Assembly (NCBI GenBank): GCA_037157565.1 | Contig: JAZHRO010000012.1 | Location: 61,123,501 to 61,187,500, forward strand | Direction of reading: 5' to 3' | DNA length: 64,000 bases | DNA from: Thalassia testudinum | Lineage: Eukaryota > Streptophyta > Magnoliopsida > Alismatales > Hydrocharitaceae | Shown: one piece after another, positions 36,567-49,865 of the stretch | How the letters are laid out: each line of letters begins with the position of its first letter | Numbering within the stretch: the first letter of the stretch is position 1 | Position numbers and translations under genes: made by a program | Notes under the pieces: generated by a model | Seen by the model: only the letters and a program-made list of their open reading frames with translations | The model's database searches: none | What the model was told of the DNA's origin: nothing

Positions 36567-37849
36567 GTTCGTAATTAGGTACATAGGTATGTTTGCATGC
36601 ATGCATGGTATGTACGTACTCCATGTAACAAGCGTAGCTGAAGTCGTATGGTTACGGGCGACTCGCTACGTTATGCATCAAGGCTTCGTAATCTGCATGT
36701 TAGGTCAGCGGTGTCCGCAGTAGGTGTAAGCTTGTAAGACTCTGCATGCATGACTGGTATCATACTGCCAACAAATGTTGTGTGGGAATTAAATATAGAA
36801 GAAAGCGAAATGCTTCCATCCTTTAGGCTTACCATACTTAAGGTGTTAGCCTCTTATCAAAAGGGGGCTTATCTTTGTTTATTTTACCGGTTAACCTCAT
36901 CTTACTTAACATTAGCTTTCACCTTTTAATATTGATTTATCTAATATCGATTGTTATTAATGTTAATGAAATCCATATTAAAGTCATATACAATCATCTC
37001 TCTCTCTTACATTAGTCATCCTCTTCTCTCTCTAACACTGCAAATAAGTAAATGTCATACATTTTAAAATTATAATTTATTATCAATTTAAGTAAATATA
37101 AATTTATGTTAACATCATGTTACAAGAAAATATAATTAAAAATTAATATTAATTTTACAGAGTAAACTAAATTTTAGTATCTTTTTAGATCTCAAAAAAG
37201 ATCAATTCTTTCTTTCTTGCCTTTCTCTCCCTCTCTTTAACCGCTTTCTACGACTGCAGTAAACAAAACCCCCTTACAGGGCTATACATGCGTGTAACAA
37301 ATCTCATGCACATAGTGCCACTATTATACAATTTTGTAGCACGATGACACGACACCTCCACACGCGGTATCATTTCTATGTGTAGCACCAACGCTATGCA
37401 ATATAATAGTATGTTGGATTTGACCGCAAACTTGGAAAGCCACCAACACCTACGGACTCTTTACAACTAATCATTCCGGAAAATATTGGCATCCTCTGTT
37501 TTGTTGCGGCTACTTGCATGGAAGTACCTGATGCTAATTCCTTATGTACAGCTTCATGCTTCTTCTCATAGAAAAGAAGTTTATAACCTAAGGGCCTTCG
37601 GTCTCCATGCAATAAAGCATCTACCATTATAGCCATGATGGTTGGTCATATAATTTCTATTCATGAAAGAAAGAGTTAAAAAAAAGTAAGGAAATTTAGG
37701 TGGTGATTTTGTAAGTCTTATTCTCATATTTTATATAGTGTTATGAATGTGTATTTATTTGATAATTGATATTTAATGTAAAGAAATAAAAGAATGTAAG
37801 ATTTGTTACTTGGTATGTTTCACCATATTTAAAAAAATCACACATCACT
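36567..37849. other. Intergenic DNA, nothing recognised
   Basis: AT-rich sequence without a supported gene. The short minus frame at 37394-37636 has no recognisable domain or gene signals. Confidence 0.45.
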
Positions 37850-38430
37850 TTAATCTAAAATAGATAGGTGATAAATAACTTTACATCAGTGATAAATTAT
37901 TCTGGGTATTTTACATCAATGAAAAATTATTCTAAGGTATCTTTACACTGGTGTAAAGTTATTTCAAAGATGATTTTGTCCGTGTAAAGTGATTTTATAC
38001 CCGTGCAAAGTGATTTTACACCCCTGCAAAGTGATTTTGACTATGGATTTAGGGTTTAGGATTTAAGTTTATGGAAAATGATTTCACATGTGAGAAGTAA
38101 TTTTTCACTTGAAAGGTGATTTTTTACCTTAGGGTTTCACTAAACCATAAACACTCAACACTGAACCCTAAATTATAAGGTGGAAAAGTCATATTTCAAG
38201 TGTAAAATCACTTGTCATAGGTGAAGAAATACTTGAAATTTGATTTTATAACGATGCAAAGTAAGATTACACATGTGTAAAATAATATTAAATCGGTACA
38301 AAGAAGTTTAAAATAAGATTGCATCGATGCAATCTTATTTTATACCAGTGTAAAATTATTTTAAAGGTGAAAAGTGATTTTACACCGATGCAAAATCATT
38401 TTGCATCGGTATAAAGTGATTCTAAAAGTA
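37850..38430 (+). repeat. Degenerate tandem array of about 22-bp units
   Basis: Recurring imperfect units of the type TTTTACACCNGTGCAAAGTGA, some inverted (e.g. ...TTTACATCAGTGATAAATTA), occur in 580 bp with little else between. A weaker version is at 46745-46880. No coding potential. Confidence 0.6.
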
Positions 38431-39804
38431 TTTTGAATGGTTTATACTTATATAAAAGTAATTCGTTGTTGATTTCAATAATAATAGATCCCATTATGTG
38501 TCGATATTTTTTTTATATGATATATCAAGTGAATATCACATTCAAATTACTATACATCAATTTTACATCACAAACTACATTTTTCAACCTGCATCCAAAA
38601 CAAAAAATTCTAACTAGTTGTATAAACGATCTCATGAGTGGTTATAAATCGTGAAAATTTGTGGGTGCTTACTTGAATTTCATTCAGGCATCCAGAAAAT
38701 GAAAAATAAGTTCCCTCGCTATTTTTGTGGGATTTCACGAGAATTTGTATTTTGACTTAATTGAAAGAGATATTATCTAACATCAGAACTGATGCTAAAC
38801 CCTCTAGTATGAGGTTATCTTGCAGTTGAAGTTTGTCACGGCATTACTAGATTAGTGATACACAAAAAGACACATGAGTGCGTGAGTTTCGTTACATTTG
38901 TACCTTTTTAGGAAGAAACAAGAAAGAGGTAAATAGATGCTTATGCAGATGCCCCATAATTTATATTACCAAATAAAAATATAAGCTAAAACCCACGTCC
39001 CACCTTAAAAAAAGAAAGAGTTACACATCCCAAACATCATACGTGCAATTTAACTTAGGTTTTGACTTAGACAGACCACTGTTAGCTCTAAAAACAATGG
39101 AGACGCTGTGTCACTGTACGCTCTTGTATGGAACCTCCTATATATATATTATTTATGCTCTACTCTCATGGGCCCGAACACAGAAATGACTACACTAATA
39201 CGATCAACAAAAAGGAGAGCATCTAGTATGCTTTTGAGAGGTAATTCCTGGTTTACATTTGACTAACAGATGTTTTAATGGGATTAATTGATATTCATTC
39301 TTGTACGATTATTTATTATGAAGTATATATTGTATTTAGTATTTTCTAATGGATACCAATAGGCACACGTGAAAAACAATAGTACCGATTAGCCCGGAGA
39401 ACAAAAATACCAGGTTGGATCGACACGCACAATCGATTAATTAGATAGCCGTCTCCTAAGCACATTAAAAGTCAGAACATGTCCATAGTTAATACACATT
39501 AAGTTATCTCTACCTCATCCTTACCACCAAAAAAATTCACTGTGACATTCCGAATTAGGTCATCCGAAAACTTCCTCAATGACGAACTTCGTGGATATCG
39601 GGCAAAATAATCGGGTTAACGACTTCTGGACACATTCCAAGCTAAATGTCGATCAACAATTGGATATATACTTGCATGCTTGTGGCCTCTAAGCATAAGG
39701 TTTGTCTCGCATCGGTACCGCGCCGACCCCCTCGCAACAATTCTTGCTTGACCGATATGGCATCAAGAGTGGAAAATTCCCCATCTCACCGAAAGGCTCT
39801 CGCA
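38431..39804. other. Intergenic DNA, nothing recognised
   Basis: AT-rich sequence with no open frame or RNA that I can support. Confidence 0.45.
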
Positions 39805-40375
39805 TAACTTGACTGCATGGGGTCCGATCTTATCCAATACCTTGGGTGATATGCCTTTGGGACTACAAGTATATTTGTAGACGTGAATGGTACGACACTG
39901 ATGGAAGCATCCCAACAATTAAGAGAACATCGATTGAATTATGAGAGAATTCCATAAAGAGATATATTATGATTTGATACGATATCAAATTTGTCATCTA
40001 TCTAAACTTCTTGTAATTAATGATGTTGCTATATTGGGTTTGGTCTTCCAAGGCCTTTTCAAGCTCTCTTCAACCTGATGATAAGGATTGATTGCAATAT
40101 GGATGATGGCAACTTCAAGGGATTCCATCTTCAAGGTGAATTCAATGATGAAATTAATTCTTGTAATTAAGGCAAATATGGAAAGTCCTTTCGAGGTAAA
40201 TTTGATGAGATTCCCATGATCAAGATACAATCCCAACAGATCTCAACCTTAGCTTACACTCCGCAAAAAATGAAACCCTTTTGCTTATTTGCATGGGGTC
40301 CGATCTCCGAAAGGTTTTTGCTTCCTATGTATTCTGAATGTGTATGATCTTGGGTGATATGCCTTGACCATCTAA
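39805..40375. repeat. Copia LTR fragment inside a local duplication
   Basis: Positions 39885-40010 match the copia LTR at 30905-31035: both have a 'gcgtcctaacaattaa'-type block, 'attatgagagaat' and 'tatgatttgatacgatatcaaat'. The sequence 'gcatggggtccgatct' followed by 'cttgggtgatatgcctt' occurs on both sides, near 39818 and 40291, suggesting a local duplication or the two ends of a small damaged element. Confidence 0.5.
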
Positions 40376-42131
40376 TGTAGGAAATCCCCGTCTTTGGTTG
40401 GAAATTTCAGCTCTGCTAAGCATCGAAATGGGATTTGCTGAAATTTATGTTGCACATCCATTGCAGCGTTCTTCAATAACTCCTGTGATTCCTTAAGTCC
40501 ACAATGTGTGTTCACATTAAATTTCTTCGTGGTATGGTGGCAAGATTGGGTTTTCTTCTGCACCGCGGTTGGCTTGAAGGGTGAATCATCCAGAATTTCC
40601 GGCAACTCCAATTTATGGAGTACTACGAGCTCACTGGAAAATGTATTTTACTTGTTTGTTAGATTGTGGTTGATACTCATGTTTTGAAGAAGACTGTGTA
40701 ATGAATTGTACATGTCACTGAATCTAATGTCAAAAGGATGTTCTCGCCTATCATTCTCGTAGCTTGATATCAAGTTCTCCTCGTCGGCCTTCTTGTTTTT
40801 GGTTTCTTTGGTGACATTGTGTATGATGAGATTTCTATAATCTTAAATGACATAAAATGGATTTGTTACATCTTGACAAGAGGAGAAAAATCATCTCATA
40901 AGTCAAGTCGCACGAAGGATCCGACTGTTCGACAAATAGTGAAAACCTGACATCTCAGGGTGGGTCCGTTTACTCGGGTCTGTATACCCAACAGAATGGT
41001 GGGTCGCTACACGTTCGGGTAACAACCAACCGAGAGGCTTGTCGTCGCCATCAAGAAAAATCATGCAAAGTATGGCATCGACTTATGATCGCTTGTTGGT
41101 TACTACGCGACATGCTATTAATAATAGAATCTCGAGATTGTGGAAACAGAAAAAGAATCTTGCAACCAAGGGAAGTCTAGCTTTACTATGCGAAGTAGAT
41201 TAACTTTTATTTTTTACGCAATCAGAGAGAGAGAGAGGGATACAGAGAGTTTGTACCATTTAACAACTAGTGAAAATTTGGAGTATCATCCTTTCTCCAG
41301 ACGTACACCTTTCTTTGGTGGAACTGGGTCATCAAACCTAATGTGTGCATTCTTTGTGATTGTTTGTTAAGTCGATGTTCCTATCCTAAGAGCCTCACAC
41401 CTCTAGCGACTAAAATGACTTTAGTCATTTTCTTTACTTTCCTTTTCTTCTCTGGACGGGTTTCCTCACTGAATTCTTCTGTCTCCCTAGTGTCGAAAGG
41501 TAGTTTTACTAACATATGCATGGCCAACAAAGGAAGTGGCATGTGCAAGGTAGGTGTACGAGGTGTACCTGGTTTGAGATTCTTCTCTCCTTTTTTTTCC
41601 CTCCCATTCTCCTTTTTCTTCTTGTTGTCAATGATAAAAAGATTATAGGAATATTTGCACATGATTCTGTGATGATTTAGAGAGAATACCCTAAAATGAA
41701 CCTTCCATGCTAGTCAAAATTGGGACCTTTGTGTTTCTTGTGTTGAGGTTTCTCCCTATGATGGAAAATTATTTTATTAAGTATATGTTAGAATTCATAC
41801 AATGATCAAGCTTTCTACAAGTGGAACCATTCTTCAGCTAGAGCTTCCAAGTTGTTGTTCTTCACATCCACTCGTCGTTCCTTCTCCTGTCACTTTCAAC
41901 CAGCTCCTTTGTTGTTGTCTTTATCCCTGCGAGGTTTTTGTTCTTTTGTTACTCATATGCTGAAAGGAAGGCCAAACTTACAATTGTTGATCAAGTTCAA
42001 GAAGGACAATGTTAATGATTTCGATGTCCCAATTTCACCTAGATCGTTTCTTGCAATAAGATTTCTTCTTCTTCGTGTTCTCCTTTAAGTCCTTTTTCTC
42101 CCTGTCAGTTTGGATAATTAGTTTTGCGTGC
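40376..42131. other. Intergenic DNA, no supported gene
   Basis: Several short frames (for example 41343-41648 and 41852-42088 on plus, 40372-40611 on minus) lack domains, start signals or neighbours. A GA microsatellite is at about 41224-41240. Gene remnants are possible but cannot be shown. Confidence 0.4.
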
Positions 42132-42151
42132 GGGGGGGGGGGGGGGGGGGG
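42132..42151 (+). repeat. G20 homopolymer
   Basis: Twenty consecutive G. Confidence 0.9.
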
Positions 42152-45100
42152 TGTCTCGAGAACATGGTATATCTGAGTTGTCTCCATCTGTGACGTATTG
42201 GAAAACAACAAATGAAAAGATAAGGAGAGAATTTCCCTTTCTTTACCTGTCACATGTTATGTCTGTTCTGTATCAGCTTTTGGTTTGGACGATTGCTCTC
42301 TTAAGACAAGTAGTAAAGTGTCAACTATTTGCATTCATGATGAACTAACATTGAGAAATCTGAAAAAGGAATTACAGTTTGTACAAATAAATAACCGCAT
42401 ATTTTGCTATTCAATTTGTGTTGTTACATGTAAATGATTCATACCTTGGGGCATTTGCAATGATATCTTTACCCTTCAAGTCCTTTCCCTTATCATTTTT
42501 TCTGTCCCCTTAATTTGTGCTCCCTTCATATAACAATATAGCAGTTTTATGTTGGATGCTGGTACGTTTTCCATTGTAAACTGTTCATAACAGGTACTAA
42601 TGATTTACTGGGTCGTTTTGGCAGTTTGTTCCTTGGTAGAGGTCATAGGAAGGGGTTTTGGATTGTATGGAATCTATAATCTCTTACCCCTAAACTGGAA
42701 ATGGAAATGGAAAGTTGGCAGATGGAGTAACACTTGGGTGATTTATAATCAATCATGGAATACAATACCTTTGAGACTTAACTCCTGCCTTCTTCGAACT
42801 CTTCGAGTCATCTTTGCATGCGTTTATCCTTTTTGTGCTTTTTATATTTACTCCAGAAGAAAATAGCAAGTTAGTTTTGAATAATACCTGCAAAAATACC
42901 TTCGAGGTCTTACTTGCTCTTCTATGGATCCTCCTCCTGGCCTCTTCGTCTTTCGCATGGAACTTGTGTCTGGCAAGTGGTAGAATCAACTGAGTTAGAC
43001 GATGGAGGAATACCTTCACGGTGTACCTAGATAAGAGTTCACCGTGTAGCTAGATAAGCTCTGAAGATGGAAGAAGATAATTGTTACCTCCTTTCCAAGA
43101 TAGAGTGTAGATAATTGTTAGCCTCTGTTACAACTTTGCTAACATGGGTTAACTAACCCACTTTCTTGGTTGAGCGGGTGGGGATGGGGATCACTCCTAT
43201 TGATTTTAGAACAATGATGGATTTTTTTGTGTACTGAAGTTGCGTTTGGCTTATGGCGATCAAGTGGGATTCGGGCTTACAGCAAGGATTGGGGTGGAAT
43301 TGGGGAGGGAGAGTGTGGGTTCCGAGGTGGGTTGGGAGGGGGATTATCGAGGGGGTGGGGGTGGGAGAGAGAAAGGGGATGGAGAGTGAGAGGAATAAAA
43401 AAAAAAAATTTCTAATTTTTTAAATTAAAAAAATTTAACAACTATCCTATCAAAACTCACTAACTCCCTATCCTCTTTCACAACATCAAAGTACCAATAA
43501 TTAATAATTCTACAAATCATTACAATCTCACAAACTAAGCATCTTCTTATACTTATTCCATTTTAATTCTATCCCGATATAATATTATCCCCCTATCGAA
43601 CCTAATCTAGAACTTTCTTTTACATTGGATTTTACCATACAAATAAAAAATGTTGCATAGCATGAAGCGGTTCAGAGTCCACCGTGGGATCGGATTTTTC
43701 GATGATAGTTAGATCCTGAAGTTCTGTATAACCCCCGCTTGTCCTCGTCGATGCAAGTTGATGGATCTGTCTAGGGATGACGGCAAAATGGCTAACGGAC
43801 TCGAGAGCTGAGCTGGAGCAAGCTGCTAGAAAGAGCTGGCGCGTGATTCGACGGCGACTAAGGTTGGAGGGGTGTGTCGAACGATTTTTATAGAGAGGGA
43901 TTCAAAATTTTGAATGTGATTCGATAGGTATCGTGTATTGGGTTGCAGCCTGGTTCCTGCCTGCTCAATCTGCATTTTTTTTTTTTTTTTTTTGAATTGA
44001 TTTCCTCGCTAGCTTTGGATGCCACGCACATGCGGGTGAGAAAATTGGTATATTTATAGGTGACTGTAGTACTACTCAAAAAAAGGCCTCTTTATTTTTA
44101 CCAAGAGATCGAATGATCTTTCTCCTATTTTCCATCGTTGATACCCTTGGGGTGGACAAGGATTGCTTGGTAATTTTGTAGAGGCAAGCGACACTGCATT
44201 AACGTGTTTATCCTTCCAAGAGGGCGAAATCCTTCTTGATTTTAGTGCTAATTAATTTCATCTTGCTAAACTTGATTTTTAATCAAAGGCTTTTAAGATT
44301 CAATTATCAAATCCCGTATCATTTTTGAGATAATTTGTTATACATCTCAAGGAAGATAGAGTTTTTATCGTTTCTACTTAGGTTAATTAACAGAAATCAA
44401 AACAAGTTATCCATTTATATATTTATCGGCTGTGCCATACTCCAAGTGAAAAGACTTATTTGACGATAGAAAATGATGTCAGCAATTCAAAGTTCCCATG
44501 ATTATTCTATTAAACTTATTTTGACAACCAATTTTCAATATTGATCTGCTTGACGTAGATTATCATATAATTTTCGTCAAGAAATTTGATGAAATTGCCG
44601 GGGACCATCATCCGTCATCCATGAATATTCTACCAAAGCCGGTATCAATAGTTGACGCTAATGATATGATCAATTATATCCGATTTGCTATCATTTTCCA
44701 TAATATTCCTTTCAATCTGAGAAAAAAAATAATATGATCAATTATAGATAAAAATTTCCACTTGTGCTGAGAAGTCCTTCGCCTATGTCCTCCCATCTTT
44801 TCTTCTTGTCTTCACAAAACCTCGTGATTGTTTAAAAGGAAAACATAGTTAAACTTGCAAACTTAATTGAGCAACTGTGCTTCCAAATCAATAAAGGAAC
44901 TTTGCTTTTGAATAGCATTCATCTTAATCTGATAGTCTACAACTTGTCTGTAATAATGTAACAGAAAAATATTTAAGAAAGAAAAACTACATCCACACTC
45001 ATCTCTATACCTCAGAGTTTATCCCCCTAATAAAAAAAGGGGGCTTACGCCAGTCCATGCAAGTCAAAAACTTGACTAGTCTCCGGTACTAATCACATGC

Positions 45101-47496
45101 CTACGACTTATTAAAGTTTGTTGATGGTACACTTATTAAATATCACACGGAGATATTTTAGTTATTTGATGCCGAAAGTATGTGAATTATTGAAGATACT
45201 ATGGGAAGAGTGCTCAATTAAACCACCGTAACTAAAGAAAAAAAAAAGAAAAAGAAAAGAAGATATCATCAGCAATATTTGCTAGTTACGTAAATTAAGC
45301 TATTGCATCGAACGACGTGGTTTGGTAAATTCTAAAACGTGCATCACTGGTGTGTTTAATTAGAAGGGTTCTATTTTCACTATAACTCCTTTAGAGTCCT
45401 TTTTGCAAAGGTTGTCTCTTATTTATATTATTTCTCACAAAAAAAATAGCTTGACTTATTATATAAATAAGAGATTAATGTTTCCATTTTTAAGAAAATA
45501 ATTTTTAAGATACATTGGCTACAAAATAGTTTTAACATTAATATGTAAGATAATATCCTTTCTTGGTTATCGTTATATATATTTGAGAGATTCCATCGTA
45601 AATTTCTTTAGCTTAATGCTTCTTTTTTCCTGTAGCGGTGGAGTGCCTAACAATAAAATATTTAACTCACAAACAATCACTCAAGAAAGATAAGAGAATT
45701 AGTAACATTGTTTCACTTTAACGTGTATATGTACGGGGAGAGTGATAACTCTCAAACCTCACTGGCTTTTTCTTTGGTGAGTGCAAGGTACGGCAAAAAT
45801 TTTTTTTTTCTTTTCTCTTAGATTGCATAACCCTTTTCATCTGAACAATCTCAGGTTATAAAGGTTACGAGATCTTTAAATGTGGATATCGTGGTCAGTT
45901 AAACAAGTAATCATGAGCCAACGAACATGATACCATGATTTTTTTAAATCGAAATGACCTGTCCCTTAAATAGCCATCCTACCTATAGCAACTGCCGGTT
46001 AATCATATTTTGATGGAGAAAGACATGACCCTTTCTGTCGAGAATAATTGACAACTAGGCTATGTCAATCTACCTAACTAAACTAGCCAGATAATGATGA
46101 CCCCCTACCTGTTTTTTGTGTTAGAGCCTTCAGGTGGACATCATCAGCATACCTATCTGTGCAGACTTAGTTAGGTAGGGACATCAGGATAACCTAGCAA
46201 GTACGCTTGAGTAAGTAAGTCTTCATTGATTGATTAACTCAACCATCTATCTCCCGACTCATCAAATTGAACTCACCTCCTCGCTAGTCGAATTGAACCC
46301 ACCTGGTAGTTGGATTGAGCCTATGCAGGCAATCTGAAACACCATCGTTATCTTTAACGAGCCTTCTCCGTGGGGTCCAATGAAAAGGCTTTATTCTTGC
46401 ATCATATAATGTTCAAGCATGTAATCATGTATGAGCACCGTACACAATCATGTATGAGCACCGTACACGAAATGGGATTAATTACTTCACTTTTGCGGAC
46501 GGTGGTTGTCGCAAACCCCATTCCACAATCATACCCAAACTTTAGATTCAGATCGTCCATCCTCCATCAGACGTACGACAAACTTGCCACTCCACTTCCC
46601 TCCCACATGCCTCTTCCCAAGTCTCACCTCGCAAATGGGCTATTACACGCACGGGTTTTTCTTCCTTCCTGTTTTCTTTTTTCCTATCAAAATATACAAA
46701 GATGGATGGTGCAACATATTTTACGATGCGTCGACATAATACAACTGTATTGAGTAATTTTGTATCGATAAAAAATTATTTTAAATAATTTTATAAATAT
46801 ATAAAATAATTTTATAATAATTTTACATTAATAAAAAATAATTTTTGATAAATTTACATCAATACATCACATTTACACGTTTTAAATTCTTACATCTATA
46901 TTGTCATAAGGAATGGGTTAATGCATGCCATATGGTAGGTACTTGATCACAAACCCCAATCCTCGATGTGCCTCCCTAATTGGCTGGGAATCTCCAACCG
47001 GTTCTAACAAGATGAATTAGCATGGCAAACCATACCGATGGCGCAAGGGGAGAAGAAAGAAGGAGGTGTGTTGAGATCTTCTATGAACCATGTTAACAAG
47101 GGTCATTCGGGAATTCATGAGTTACCCTGATCATGAATGAATAATGGGTTATTACTTATATAAAAAAGGAGGCATACAAATGCAACTTGCAAGAACGTAC
47201 GTCCTTATCAAATTATGCCAAATCGACCCTTTAATTCATGATAAGGATGATTTTCATAGCTTGCCGAGCAGTAATTAATATCAGGCTTTGAGAAGGATGT
47301 TAGAAATCCAAGCTCCACACCTTGCATTCTACGAAAGAATTTGCACATGGGCTTCATTAGTTACTCTGGCCCGAACGCAATACTCAAGCATACTCGTTGA
47401 CATATGAACTTCTCACTGGAAGCCCCCTTTACATTTCTCCCATGGATGCTGATAAAGATGCATGGATTTATACATTTATTTTGGACACACACCACC

Positions 47497-47497
<1 letters not shown>
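42152..47497. other. Intergenic DNA with simple repeats, no supported gene
   Basis: Holds a G-rich stretch ending in an A run (43250-43410), a T run of about 19 (43975-43993), a 23-bp tandem pair (46423-46468) and AT-rich sequence. No frame has a recognisable domain. Confidence 0.45.
46423..46468 (+). repeat. 23-bp perfect tandem duplication
   Basis: The unit beginning aatcatgtatgagcaccgt is present twice in direct succession. Confidence 0.9.

Positions 47498-47527
<30 letters not shown>
47498..47527 (+). repeat. C30 homopolymer
   Basis: Thirty consecutive C after an ACC-rich lead-in. Frames that run through it are artefacts. Confidence 0.9.
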
Positions 47528-47950
47528 ACTCGAGAAACGAGTGTACAGATCTATGCACGCGAAGCATTTTCCTTCTCACTTTAGTTATTATTTTTCTATG
47601 TGCTACCACACTCACTTTCTCTTACGCTATTACACCATCTCCCCATTCCTTCCATTTTGCATTTAGCCACGTTACTTTGTAGCACCATCGGTACTTTGTG
47701 CATTATCATACCCGCGTCCTTGCACATATGTAAAAACAACTTGACGTCGCAATCTTGGAATTGTGATTGACCCGAAAAATATGCAACGCAGTTTCTCCTA
47801 TTTATAAACTTTGTAGCTCGATGAGCACGTATAATAAAATGGTAAATATATTCTACGTACATAATTACGTACAATATTGACGTCCTTTGACTCGCCAAAA
47901 ATCATTTAAATGGCGACTTCTCGCTAAAATAACTGTGATCCATTAATCAA

Positions 47951-48480
47951 TTAAGACGACCTATAAGATGGGACCAAAACGTTAGAAAGTTGATGGTAGT
48001 ACTCCAGGAGACGATGTTGCGGTGGATGGCCAGTAAGGAGAAAAACAAGCAAGAAGAGAAGCACCACGGAAGCAAATAATGCCAAGGGATGCATGCCATT
48101 GGATCGTCTCGTGGGAGCCATTAGTTTCTTTGAAGCATTACCCATCGCTGGCAAAGGACCCTCCATTTTCTCTACTGGCGAATATTCTACCAAAGTATTG
48201 GGTTCTCTTGCTATTTCCTTCTTCTCATCGTGTGATTGTACTGTTCCTTTTATCAAACTCCTCTTCCGCAGGATCGGCTGCTTCTAGTAGGCAGATGGGC
48301 TCTGCAATATTAGAGTCATTAATGGAGGAATCACCACCTGTGCTGTTGGAAGTAAGTTCTCCCTCCCCATCGTCATCTTCAAGAGGGTTGCTGATGTCCT
48401 CCACGTCTTCGTCGTCATCCATGTCAGCATCATAGATGTTGTGCTCCCGATCTTGATCTCCTTCTTCTGCTGATATGATA
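47951..48480 (-). pseudogene. Possible fragment of an unknown protein gene
   Basis: Two minus-strand frames follow each other with a shift: 48650-48225 and 48256-47951. The first has a strongly acidic stretch (DADMDDDEDVEDISNPLEDD) and a serine/asparagine-rich part. The second has a hydrophobic segment fit for a membrane span (HPLALFASVVLLFLLVFLLT). The two together look like a coding remnant, but I recognise no family. The N-terminal part of the first frame overlaps the LINE on the other strand and is not real there. Chance open frames remain possible. Confidence 0.25.
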
Positions 48481-48489
48481 TCCTCAGAG

Positions 48490-49865
48490 ATGTTGGTCGA
48501 CGATCGATGTATATCTATCTTCATCCGATACCTAACCTCCATCCCCTTTGATGATGAGATCAGAGAGGTTCTATGGTCCATTGGCCCTAATAAGGTATCG
48601 GAGCTTGATGAATTTAACACTCTCTTTTTCCGTAGGGCCTGGAATATCATTCAACATGACATTACTGAAGGGGTTCGTCATTTCTTCCTTCAAGGGGGAG
48701 GTTTGGTCAGAGAGTTTAACCACACATTTGTTATCCTTACCCCCAAGGGGCTGAATGTTTCCACTCTTAAAAGACTTTGACCAATTGCTTGCTGCAACAC
48801 TATCTACAAGATCATTTCTAAGATTCTTGTAGGGAGATTAAGTAGGCTAATGCCCAAGATTGTTGCTCCCAATCAAGGAGCCTTTATTAAAGGATGTAGC
48901 ATCTCTGATTGCTCCTTACTTGCCCAAGTGTACCTGAAAGAATTCAATATTGCTGGCCTTGCGCCTAGAATGTGTGTAAAAGTCGACATCTCCAAAGCAT
49001 TTGACACCATTAGAAAAGATTTCATATTCAAAACTCTCCAACTATTGGGGTTTAGTGAAATCTAGATCAACTGGATTCGAATCTGCATCTACATCCCCAC
49101 TTGCTCGCCGCTTGTGAATGGAGACTCGGTGGGCTTCCTCCATACTGGGAGAGGACTGCGACAAGGTGACCCCCTCTCTCCCCTCCACTTCACATTGGCC
49201 ATGAATGTTCTCTCAAAAATTCTCCAACACTAAACTCTTACAGGCAGAATTACCCTCTCCAGAATCAAGGGCACTCTATTTCCCTCTCACCTGTTATTTG
49301 CTGATGATATTCTCATATGTTGCAAGGCAAACATTCGCTCTACCAGGGCCATCAAAAATGCTTTGGACACCCTTTCTCACTTGTCTAGCCTCTTGTTAAA
49401 CTGTGCCAAAAATTGGGTTTATTTCTCCAAGAGCTGCTGTCATAAAATGGAAATTTGTCTACTTTTAGGTATGCTCGAAGGAAGATTCCTTTGTCGATAC
49501 TTGGGGATCTCCTTAGAATCTGGAAGAGTGGCCAACCCTTCAGTGACTCTCGAGGATAAAGTGAGGGATCTTTTTTAGGATGGAAGAGGAAAAGCCTTTC
49601 CAAGGCTGGGAGGGCAAGATGGGTCAAATGGGGGATTGAGGGCCTCCTCAGATTTTGGCTTTCGTGCACTACTGCCAAGAAGAGCACTTTGGATAGAATC
49701 AAGAGTTGGATTGCAGACTTCATATGGGATCGTAAAAGCCATCTGGTGGCCTGGGAGGATATTTGCAAACCCTTCTAGAGGGGGGACTCAATCTCTGGAG
49801 GGGGGGACACAAATATGTGCCTTCACAAAACTTGCTCATCACCTTGTCTCCAACAGTGAATCCTA
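48490..49865 (+). pseudogene. L1-type LINE reverse transcriptase, broken
   Basis: Non-LTR retrotransposon ORF2, whose reverse transcriptase copies LINE RNA at a nicked target. In one frame from about 48530 it shows the family's blocks in order: 'DEIREVLWSIGPNK', 'FNTLFFRRAWNII', 'FNHTFVILTPKG', 'ISKILVGRLSRLMPKIV', 'PNQGAFIKGCSISD', 'VDISKAFDTI', 'GLRQGDPLSP', and the catalytic 'FADDIL' (Asp pair at 49303-49308). Stops fall at 48778 (TGA), 49063 (TAG), near 49231 (TAA) and 49576 (TAG). Beyond 49578 the frame shifts and gives a 'KAGRARWVKWGIEGLLRFW' block and 'SWIADFIWDR', also LINE-like. The 5' part, including the endonuclease, is missing, as is usual for LINE copies. The 3' side is cut at 49865 by copy 5. 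Confidence 0.85.

Noticed and set aside
43226..43410. G-rich stretch starting gcgtttggcttatgg, ending in an A run, considered as a MITE end
   Set aside because: No matching inverted end or target duplication could be found nearby.
47361..47682. Pro- or Gly-rich frames of 84-92 codons
   Set aside because: They are generated by the C30 homopolymer and have no other support.
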